A model generated the notes under the pieces. The model saw nothing but the letters and a program-made list of their open reading frames with translations. It had not been told where the DNA came from and searched no databases. Position numbers and translations under genes: made by a program. 33,859 nt of DNA from Oscillospiraceae bacterium (lineage in GTDB: Bacteria > Bacillota > Clostridia > Oscillospirales > Acutalibacteraceae): assembly GCA_015066325.1 (NCBI GenBank), contig SVOP01000008.1:1-33859 (forward strand). Reading direction: 5' to 3'. Shown in pieces: positions 8,750 through 16,406 of this stretch. Within the stretch, counting starts at the first letter, position 1. Every line of letters starts with the position of its first letter.

Positions 8750-10075
8750 TTATATATTCTCCATTGTAACTGTGGCAGTTGCTTTGGAATACTTTTTCTC
8801 TTCCGGCAAAGCCTCTTTTGTAAGTGTATATTTACCATTGTATTTTTTTGCAATTTCTTTGATTATGCCTGTTCCATTTCCGCGGTCAGTGCCTGTTTTA
8901 ACATCTTTTGTATTGCATATGTTTGATACTGTGATTTTTACGTTATCTACATCAGCAAAAATTTCAATTTCGCAAACTTTTGATTTATCACAGTTTTCAA
9001 GTGCTTCAATTGAATTATCAAGGAGATTGAAAAGAATACGCGATAAATCATAATCACTTGTTTTTATAACAAAAGTTTCGTTAACAGTCGCTTTGATTTC
9101 TATACCGGAATCAGTAGCTTTTTTGTTTTTTATATTAAGAATAGTGTTAATTGTATCGTTATTACTGAAAGGTAATTTGGATACTGATGACAAATCATCA
9201 ATGGTTTCGTTTATAACTGTAGTTGCTTTTTCTGTTTGTTCTATTTCAAGAAAGCCCTTAACTGTTGATAAAAGGTTTATGTAATCGTGCTTTGTTTTTC
9301 TTAATTTTGCTCGCTCTTCTTTTGTGGTCTGAATCAAAGCATAGTCCAATTCATTTTGTAAAAGCTTTTGCTGATAAAGTCTGTTGTTTTCTTCAACGTT
9401 CTGGAAATGGTCGATAATGAAAATAAAGGCAACATCAAAAATTACACATGCACCCAAAAGAATGCATTGAATGTTGGTGAGTGCATTTTCAGTTGCTGAC
9501 ATAAATCCAAATACTATATGAGTCAGGGGTGTAATGAGGAAGAAAAGGTATTTGGCGTTTGCTTTATCTGATTTTTTGAAAATCAGTTTATATGCTCTGA
9601 GTATGAAAACAAAAGCATAGCTAAGAACAATTGTTATAAGTAACTCGAAAAGGAATGTCACAAGGTAATCCTGATTTATGGTAGAAAAATCTGATTGTTC
9701 TTCTATTGTTTGCCCATACACATTAGTTCGAATTGCAGTTAAAATTGCACCACCGATAGCTGAATTTAAAAGCTCAAGGCAAAGTGTAACAACATAAACA
9801 AATATTTTTTTCAATACCTTTCCCTCATAGAAAAGGAACACTGTAAGACTCATGAGTCCATAATAACTAAACACACTTAGCATGATATTAGCTTCTGTGC
9901 GCTCAATTCCCCAAGTTGTAAGCGAGGTTGCAATTTTTAAAAGAATCATAAAAACCATTGCAAAAGGAAATTTGCTTTTAGGCTTTAAAAGCTCTTTCTG
10001 GCAGTTATAAAAAGCGAAGCAACGGGCAAAGGTTCTCAGAAAAAACCAATGGAATAAAGATGTATCAATAATCAT
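8750..10075 (-). CDS. GHKL-domain sensor histidine kinase, AgrC-like
   Basis: Multi-TM N-terminus; KLRKTKHDYINLLSTVKGFLE H-box; ILFNLLDNSIEALENC N-box; GNGTGIIKEIAKKYNGKYTL G-box. Confidence 0.88.
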   Translation of the reverse strand: MIIDTSLFHWFFLRTFARCFAFYNCQKELLKPKSKFPFAMVFMILLKIATSLTTWGIERTEANIMLSVFSYYGLMSLTVFLFYEGKVLKKIFVYVVTLCLELLNSAIGGAILTAIRTNVYGQTIEEQSDFSTINQDYLVTFLFELLITIVLSYAFVFILRAYKLIFKKSDKANAKYLFFLITPLTHIVFGFMSATENALTNIQCILLGACVIFDVAFIFIIDHFQNVEENNRLYQQKLLQNELDYALIQTTKEERAKLRKTKHDYINLLSTVKGFLEIEQTEKATTVINETIDDLSSVSKLPFSNNDTINTILNIKNKKATDSGIEIKATVNETFVIKTSDYDLSRILFNLLDNSIEALENCDKSKVCEIEIFADVDNVKITVSNICNTKDVKTGTDRGNGTGIIKEIAKKYNGKYTLTKEALPEEKKYSKATATVTMENI

Positions 10076-10087
10076 TTCAAAAACCCC

Positions 10088-10789
10088 TTAGAGCATTTTT
10101 ATATAGTTTGAATATTCTTCAATAATCGAATTATATTTCTTTGGCGGAATAGGTACAGCTTTACCATTTTTCATTGTGAAGAAATTTCTGTAAAACCCTG
10201 TTATATGGTTCATATTAACAACATAACTTTTATGGCATTTCAGGAAATTAACAGGAAGATTTTTGGCAAAATCCTTCATGGTGGAATAAAGATTGATTTC
10301 CCTATCAATGAGATGAAGTAAAATATTGTTGTTAAAGCTTTCTATGTAAACTATTTCATCTGTGCAAATGGCGTGATTTTTATTTCCGACACTGACTACA
10401 ATCACATTTTTCTTGTTTGTGATATTTTGCAATGCTTTTTGTAAAGCACAAATTAAGGTTTTATCGTCAATGTGGCTTTTAAGTAAAAGAAAACAGGCAT
10501 CTGTTTTTGATAGATTATAAATCTCTCCCGGGAAGCCTGTCATCGCAATAATCTGAGGCTTATCTTTTAATTTGTTTTCTGTTAACCAATCAAGAGAATT
10601 ACCTTCTGCAAGCATAACATCAAGAAAGCATATATCAATTTTATCAGAGTCATAACCTTGCAGTTCTTTAAGGTTGTTAAACGCAACTATTTTGTTCTTG
10701 AGACCTATTTCATTAGCCACTCTTTGTATCTTGGCTTCTAATATTTCTAAAAAAGCTTTATCATCATCACAAATTGCTATTGTTACCAT
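10088..10789 (-). CDS. LytTR-family response regulator, AgrA-like
   Basis: Receiver start MVTIAICDDDKAFLEILEAKI, CFLDVMLAEGNSLDWL; LytTR-like IVYIESFNNNILLHLIDREINLYSTMKDFAKNLP...FLKCHKSYVVNMNHI. Confidence 0.9.
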   Translation of the reverse strand: MVTIAICDDDKAFLEILEAKIQRVANEIGLKNKIVAFNNLKELQGYDSDKIDICFLDVMLAEGNSLDWLTENKLKDKPQIIAMTGFPGEIYNLSKTDACFLLLKSHIDDKTLICALQKALQNITNKKNVIVVSVGNKNHAICTDEIVYIESFNNNILLHLIDREINLYSTMKDFAKNLPVNFLKCHKSYVVNMNHITGFYRNFFTMKNGKAVPIPPKKYNSIIEEYSNYIKML

Positions 10790-10886
10790 TAACCCACCTC
10801 AATAAGCACATAAAAATCCTTTTACATTATACAACAAAATTCGACAGTTGAAAAGATTTTTTGCCACGCGGTTTAAATCCGTAACC

Positions 10887-10924
10887 ACGAACGTATTGAA
10901 AAGTCGTTCTTATGTTTGTATATT
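10887..10924 (+). promoter_or_regulatory. Predicted sigma-A promoter of the accessory cassette, with an adjacent LytTR-type 9-mer
   Basis: TTGAAA (10896-10901), 17 nt, TATATT (10919-10924). ACGAACGTA at 10887-10895 is TACGTTCGT on the minus strand, matching the LytTR consensus form [TA][AC][CA]GTTN[AG][TG]. Confidence 0.5.
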
Positions 10925-10930
10925 GAATTT

Positions 10931-10951
10931 ACATATAATTACATTATATGT
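10931..10951. promoter_or_regulatory. Perfect 21-bp palindrome (9-3-9), candidate operator or 5'-UTR hairpin
   Basis: ACATATAAT-TAC-ATTATATGT, starting 7 bp after the predicted -10 box and ending 34 bp before the ATG at 10986. Confidence 0.6.
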
Positions 10952-10985
10952 GCAAAAAATTGTTTTAATATTCAGGAGGGTTTGT

Positions 10986-12245
10986 ATGAAAAAAAGAAAA
11001 GCAACCAAATTTTTGTCGTTGCTCTGTATTTTGTGCATTATTACTAACTGTTTCTGCGGTTGTTCATCTACACAAAGCATTGTTACTGCTATTGAAACCG
11101 GTGATTATGAAACAGCCGACGAAATATACTTAAAAAAAGTAGAAAACGGCTCTGACGTTTCAGATTTAAGATATGCCGTAGAAGAATTCCTTTGGCAAAA
11201 AGTTGAGGAATATAACGAAAATACTATTTCGGAAAACGAAACTCAAACATTTTTTACAACTGTTGCTTCTTGTTCTTTTTACGATGCTTTCGATATATAT
11301 CCTATAGAAAACGAATTCACATCACTTAGGGAGTCTAAAGGTTCTTTTTCAGAAGCAGAACGCCTCTTTAAACAACAAGAGTATTTTGAAGCCGTTCGAT
11401 TATATGAACAGGTTTCCTCCATTGATACAAACTATGATACATCTCAAAATAAAATAGACGAAATAAAAAAAATTTTATTGTCGAAAGCTAACGATTTTAT
11501 AGATGATGATAATTATTCATCTGGAATTAATTTGTTGAGAGAGTGTAGCGATTTAAATTTCGGAGAAGAATTTGATTCTGCTTATGAAAAATATGTACAA
11601 GAGTATATTAATAAAGCAATTGCATCAGCGAAAGAAGTTTTTAATAATAAAAAAAACTATAAAGGTGCTATTAAAAAATTAAAAGCAGCATTAAAAGACA
11701 TTGAAAATGCTGACGATAATATTTTTAATCCTATTTACGATGAAATTGATAAATACTTAGAATACGAACCAAAACCTCTTTCGTCATTAGAGCCAACTCA
11801 GCAAGCAAATTATATTGAGTTGGATGAATGGGGTTCCACAGATGTAAACGAAAAAGAATACGAAGGCACCATTTTTTCTCCCTGTGGTGGTACATTGCTT
11901 TCCCAAACAGCTCAAAGTGAAGATGAAGCCTATGTGTCATATTACCTGAATGCCAAATACTCAACATTTACAGGCACAATATACCGTCCGTATAGTACTC
12001 TTTCTTGCCCTGACAGTTGGACAGGTAAAACTGTATTTAAAGTTTATGGAGATGGCGTGCTTCTCTATGAGGGTCCACAAATAACCCAGAAAACATATGA
12101 CCCTGTTGCATTTGAAATAGATGTTTCAGGGGTTCGTGAACTAAAAATCGTTATAATGGGGGTTTGGTCACAAAGCGGCGGTTGGCCTGGTCAATATGAC
12201 CGTAATCCAAAACTTTGTGCAGCAAACCTAACACTTGTAAAATAA
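10986..12245 (+). CDS. Lipoprotein with TPR-like middle region and NPCBM-like C-terminal domain
   Basis: RBS AGGAGGG 5-6 nt before the ATG at 10986 (the track start at 10848 is upstream of the likely promoter). MKKRKATKFLSLLCILCIITNCFCGCSS signal/lipobox; C-terminal KTVFKVYGDGVLLYEG...EIDVSGVRELKIVI resembles NPCBM/NEW2. Confidence 0.75.
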   Translation: MKKRKATKFLSLLCILCIITNCFCGCSSTQSIVTAIETGDYETADEIYLKKVENGSDVSDLRYAVEEFLWQKVEEYNENTISENETQTFFTTVASCSFYDAFDIYPIENEFTSLRESKGSFSEAERLFKQQEYFEAVRLYEQVSSIDTNYDTSQNKIDEIKKILLSKANDFIDDDNYSSGINLLRECSDLNFGEEFDSAYEKYVQEYINKAIASAKEVFNNKKNYKGAIKKLKAALKDIENADDNIFNPIYDEIDKYLEYEPKPLSSLEPTQQANYIELDEWGSTDVNEKEYEGTIFSPCGGTLLSQTAQSEDEAYVSYYLNAKYSTFTGTIYRPYSTLSCPDSWTGKTVFKVYGDGVLLYEGPQITQKTYDPVAFEIDVSGVRELKIVIMGVWSQSGGWPGQYDRNPKLCAANLTLVK

Positions 12246-12263
12246 ATTCAAGGAGGTTTCGAA

Positions 12264-12554
12264 ATGAAAAAAAAGATAATTCCGCTTATTATTGTATCGG
12301 TAATCATCGTAGGCGTAATATTATTTACAATAGCCAATAACAATGCTTCTATCAGCTTATTAGAAACGAACAACCCTTGTGAATACTGTTCAAACGAAAC
12401 AGCTTTACGAATCACAATGAGCGATGGTTCCAATTTCTATGTTTGCAGAAAGTGTACAAAAAATTGTTTTTGGTGCGATAACGAAGCAACAACACACTAC
12501 GAAAACCTCTTAGGTATGCCTATGTTTGTGTGTAGTGAATGTTATCCCAATTAA
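12264..12554 (+). CDS. Small membrane-anchored protein with four CxxC knuckles, uncharacterised
   Basis: N-terminal TM (KKKIIPLIIVSVIIVGVILFTIA), then CEYC, CRKC, CFWC, CSEC. RBS AGGAGG upstream. Confidence 0.75.
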   Translation: MKKKIIPLIIVSVIIVGVILFTIANNNASISLLETNNPCEYCSNETALRITMSDGSNFYVCRKCTKNCFWCDNEATTHYENLLGMPMFVCSECYPN

Positions 12555-12651
12555 AAACAGATAGTTATTAGAACATAATCAAATTAAAAGATTATTACAG
12601 ATAAATAGTGACTAATTAAACATATGAACTTTTAGGAACGGTGATATTATT

Positions 12652-13698
12652 ATGAAGATATTTCAGGCAATTTGTTTCGGAATAGGTTGGGTTGTCGGAA
12701 AGCTTTTTTCATTGCTTGTTGATTTGTTTAAGTGGGTTTTCAGAAAAATTGGCGAAGCGATAAAAAACAAAAATTCTGAATCATCTGTAAAGTATACCAA
12801 TCATTCGTATGACAACAGTAATAATACAGATACAGTAGACCAAAACGAAGAATTCAGTATCGTTGAATTTTTTGTAGATAAATACAAAGAAATGGAAACA
12901 AACGGAAAACAAATAAATTGGAATATTGTTGAACAAACATCAAAAGGCGATTATCCATATCCTTGTGCGACAGAAGATGAGTTGGAAATGATGGATAACG
13001 GCAAAAAACCTTTGAAGACGGGTTTTGTGCCCGCTATAGTGAATGCATTGTTTACATATGGATTTGATGATGGCACCGGTTATTATCTCGTTTATCCTGA
13101 TAAAGATAAAGTTGATTTTTGGGTAGGGAATATCACTGCAAGGGCAACCAATGGCGATCGTTGGTGTCAAGCACTCTTAGTAAGCGCATCAGAAAAACGA
13201 AATCATAGTGATTTGTGGTGTACAACAGAGGAAAGCTCTTTGTGGAATGACCTATATAGGAAAAACCTTATTCAAGATGCTGAAAATGGCGACCCGGAAG
13301 CTATGCTTGCTGTAGCAGATATGAAATTGGGAAGAATGGGTAACGACAGAAGAGAACGTGGACCATTTTATCAAGCAGCCGGAGAGGCTGGTCTGGGAGA
13401 TGCATATTTCTTATTAGCAGAAGAATACCGAATGGCTGTGTATGAAGAAAAAGGGAGGCCGTTTGCTTGGGGTGATGATGATTGCTGCGGTTATTATATG
13501 ATGATAGCCGAAGCCGCAAAAACCAACGTTGGACATACTATCGGATGGTGTAAAAACGAAATTGCAGAACTCTTCGTAAATGGTGAATGCGGGTTTATAA
13601 AAAATCTCGATTCAGCAAAATTATTTTACGAATCAGCACTTAAATGCGGGTATGAAAAAGCTGCCGAGGGCTTAAAAAGACTTGAGAATACGCAATAA
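12652..13698 (+). CDS. Sel1-like repeat protein with N-terminal hydrophobic segment
   Basis: C-terminal helical repeats (AENGDPEAMLAVADMKLGRMG..., AGEAGLGDAYFLLAEEY, AKLFYESALKCGYEKAAEGLKRL) and N-terminal FQAICFGIGWVVGKLFSLLVDLFKWVF. Confidence 0.65.
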   Translation: MKIFQAICFGIGWVVGKLFSLLVDLFKWVFRKIGEAIKNKNSESSVKYTNHSYDNSNNTDTVDQNEEFSIVEFFVDKYKEMETNGKQINWNIVEQTSKGDYPYPCATEDELEMMDNGKKPLKTGFVPAIVNALFTYGFDDGTGYYLVYPDKDKVDFWVGNITARATNGDRWCQALLVSASEKRNHSDLWCTTEESSLWNDLYRKNLIQDAENGDPEAMLAVADMKLGRMGNDRRERGPFYQAAGEAGLGDAYFLLAEEYRMAVYEEKGRPFAWGDDDCCGYYMMIAEAAKTNVGHTIGWCKNEIAELFVNGECGFIKNLDSAKLFYESALKCGYEKAAEGLKRLENTQ

Positions 13699-13716
13699 TT
13701 TTTCGAGGTGATAAAA

Positions 13717-14184
13717 ATGCCTATATGCAAAAACTGTAAATACTACGATGATAAAACGAAAAGCGGCTATAAAGGTTACTGCACTACTTACAAAGAATAT
13801 GTTGATCCTGACTCAATATCCTGGGGCTGTACTCGTTATGAAGAAGGCACAGGAACATCTTCGGGTGGTTGTTATTTAACCTCTGCATGTGTGGAATCAA
13901 AAAATCTTCCCGATAACTGCCACGAATTAACTGTGTTAAGACATTTCAGAGATACATACCTGATTTCTCAGAAAAATGGAAGAGAAGAAATACAACACTA
14001 TTATGCTACCGCACCTGCAATTGTAGAAAAAATTAATGCTTCATCGAATTCTACAGATACTTGGAACGAAGTTTATGAAAATATGATTTTGCCTTGTGTA
14101 AAATATATTGAAGCCAATGAACTTGAAAAAGCGCATCAGCTTTACAAAAGCTATAGCTTGAAATTAGAAAAAACATACATGTGA
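13717..14184 (+). CDS. Cysteine-rich protein with CYLTSACV motif (resembles CFI-box-type proteins)
   Basis: ATG at 13717 preceded by GAGGTG. MPICKNCKYYDD...GGCYLTSACVESKNLPDNCHELTVLRHFRDTYL. Confidence 0.7.
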   Translation: MPICKNCKYYDDKTKSGYKGYCTTYKEYVDPDSISWGCTRYEEGTGTSSGGCYLTSACVESKNLPDNCHELTVLRHFRDTYLISQKNGREEIQHYYATAPAIVEKINASSNSTDTWNEVYENMILPCVKYIEANELEKAHQLYKSYSLKLEKTYM

Positions 14185-14215
14185 ATGTAAAATTTACTAA
14201 TTGGAAGTGATAAGA

Positions 14216-16336
14216 TTGATTTGCAAAAACTGCAAAAAAGAAATGCCAGATAACGCCAACTTCTGTAGAGTTTGCGGTTTTTTAAACCAAAACAAGTACA
14301 CAAACAAAACTTTATCCAATATTGGCGATAAGACTGTTACACCCTCTGTAACTCCCACTCCCGTAATTACTCCCCCCGTAATTGCTACTCCCCCAAAAAC
14401 CGATGACACTATGGAATTGCCTTCCGTTCCTATCGAAAGCCCGGATATTGTTGCTGATGAAGAAGAATTACAACCAGATAATCAAAATAAACCTTTCTCT
14501 TTCAACAAAAAGCCGCTGATAATATGTGCAATTGCAATACTTCTTTTTATTATAGGAGTTATTGCAGTTGATTCATCCAAACAGAATAATTTAAAAAATG
14601 ATGACATATACACAGAATACGGCGAAGTAGTCTTTGACGAATCTGATTATTTTGAAGAAGAGTGGGATGAGGAAACAGCTATAGAAACAGAAGAACAATC
14701 AGAGGATGGCGACGTAGAAGTGTTCTCAATGCCTGACGTGGTAGGCGAAAATTACGAGAATGCGGAAAGTATATTAAAGTCAAAAGGGCTTACAGTGTAT
14801 ATTGAATATAACCAGACAGATGATTTTCCGGCGAATAGTGTTATTGGCCAGAGTATAAGTGCAGGTTCTGGCGTAGCTACAGATGATAGTGTTTCATTAA
14901 TTGTTGCTGTAAAACAAGACACAATCAAATCTGTAAATGTTGTCGGAAAAAATAAAAATGTTGCTATTTCTTCTCTTGAAGATCAAGGTCTAAATGTTAT
15001 TGTATTTGATGTTTTTGATTCAGATATTGCAGAGGGTAGGATTATCAGTCAGCATCCGGAGGGCGGTACTGAGCAAATTCCAGGTTCAAATGTACATCTG
15101 TATGTAAGTAAGGGCCCCGATACTGTCAAAATGCCTAATGTTGTTAATAGACATATTGATGATGCGGAAGAAATTTTAACTTCTAAAGGTTTTTTTGTTA
15201 ATGTAGAATATAAAAGGACTGATAATGTTAAAGAAAATCACGTTATCAAGCAAAGTTATAAAAAAGGTGAAAAAGTTGATCGTGGTGCTTGCGTTACTCT
15301 TACAGTTGCTTCAGGTAGAGAGACCATTGACGTTGCTAATGTTGTTGGTAAAATAAGCTCTTCTGCAAACGATATACTTTCAGAGCAAGGTTTCGATATA
15401 GAAATTGCTGAAAAATACGATTCAAATGTAGAAAAAGGATATATAATCAGTCAAAAGCCCGCAGCAAATACAGCCCAGTTACCGGGTTCAACGATCACCA
15501 TTTATGTAAGCAAAGGAAAACAACCGGTTATTGTTTATTTCAATGCAAATGGGGGCAATACAACATCTTCTCAAAAAACGGTATATTTAACTGATATATA
15601 TGGAAGTTTACCAACACCCACAAGAACGGGCTATACATTTAATGGTTGGTACACCGCTACTTCAGATGGCAAAAAAATAACATCATCAACAACAGTTTCA
15701 AGTTCATCTAATCATACTTTATATGCTGTTTGGACAATTAATTCACCAAGTGATTGGGTTCTTGAATCTGAGGTTCCTGCAGGAGCAGAGATATTATCAA
15801 CAAGATACATATACGATAAAACTACCAGAGAAACCACAACGTCCTCAAAATCTTCTCTTTCCGGTTGGACAAGATACGATAAAAAGACAGAAACCATATA
15901 TAAAAATGTAACTTATTACAATTATGTGGTTTATGGACTTTATCATAATGGCGACTATACATATGCTTTTTCGAGCAGTAGAGACGATATTATCAGACAT
16001 TGTAAAAATAGTTTCAACTACGATCCTTATGCAGTTTGTTATAAAATTACCTATAGCACAACTTCCAAATTAACGAATGGTGTTAAGGGAAATTATAGCG
16101 GATGTAAAGCCACTAGTCTTGATGGTAAAAAATCTGCAACTATATCTATAAAAAATACAGTTTTATTTGAAAATGGTACCAGTACCAAGAAAGTTGCTAG
16201 TGGTACAAAAACCACCTATTATTATGAAAGATATCTAACAGAAACAAGTCTTATAAGCACAACAGATCCTACATCATCAGCTTCTAACATTACTATTTCA
16301 AATGTTAGAAAGCAAGTGAAATATCGACCCAAATAA
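14216..16336 (+). CDS. Zinc-ribbon / TM / four-PASTA / InlB-type repeat protein with unassigned C-terminal domain
   Basis: TTG start at 14216 after GGAAGTGA; MICKNCKKEMPDNANFCRVCGF; TM PLIICAIAILLFIIGVIAV; four PASTA-like units; VIVYFNANGGNTTSSQKTVYLTDIYGSLPTPTRTGYTFNGWYT...LYAVWT Listeria-Bacteroides repeat. Confidence 0.82.
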   Translation: MICKNCKKEMPDNANFCRVCGFLNQNKYTNKTLSNIGDKTVTPSVTPTPVITPPVIATPPKTDDTMELPSVPIESPDIVADEEELQPDNQNKPFSFNKKPLIICAIAILLFIIGVIAVDSSKQNNLKNDDIYTEYGEVVFDESDYFEEEWDEETAIETEEQSEDGDVEVFSMPDVVGENYENAESILKSKGLTVYIEYNQTDDFPANSVIGQSISAGSGVATDDSVSLIVAVKQDTIKSVNVVGKNKNVAISSLEDQGLNVIVFDVFDSDIAEGRIISQHPEGGTEQIPGSNVHLYVSKGPDTVKMPNVVNRHIDDAEEILTSKGFFVNVEYKRTDNVKENHVIKQSYKKGEKVDRGACVTLTVASGRETIDVANVVGKISSSANDILSEQGFDIEIAEKYDSNVEKGYIISQKPAANTAQLPGSTITIYVSKGKQPVIVYFNANGGNTTSSQKTVYLTDIYGSLPTPTRTGYTFNGWYTATSDGKKITSSTTVSSSSNHTLYAVWTINSPSDWVLESEVPAGAEILSTRYIYDKTTRETTTSSKSSLSGWTRYDKKTETIYKNVTYYNYVVYGLYHNGDYTYAFSSSRDDIIRHCKNSFNYDPYAVCYKITYSTTSKLTNGVKGNYSGCKATSLDGKKSATISIKNTVLFENGTSTKKVASGTKTTYYYERYLTETSLISTTDPTSSASNITISNVRKQVKYRPK

Positions 16337-16380
16337 AAAACGAATCCGCTATCAAGTTTCAACTTGATAGCGGATTTGCT
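16331..16380. terminator. Bidirectional rho-independent terminator between convergent genes
   Basis: AATCCGCTATCAAGTT-TC-AACTTGATAGCGGATT (16343-16376), a 16-bp perfect inverted repeat. A-rich left flank gives a T-run on the minus strand. Confidence 0.88.
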
Positions 16381-16406
16381 CTTTATAAAAATTTGTGTAT
16401 TTAATT

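Noticed and set aside
10848-10985. ORF-track start of the lipoprotein at 10848
   Set aside because: The first 46 codons overlap the predicted promoter and palindrome and lack lipoprotein signal logic. The ATG at 10986 has a good RBS and signal/lipobox.
10790-10985. Hidden AgrD-like peptide gene between the LytTR regulator and the cassette
   Set aside because: No short ORF with RBS, amphipathic leader and a Cys/Ser core was seen; the gap is better explained by promoters.
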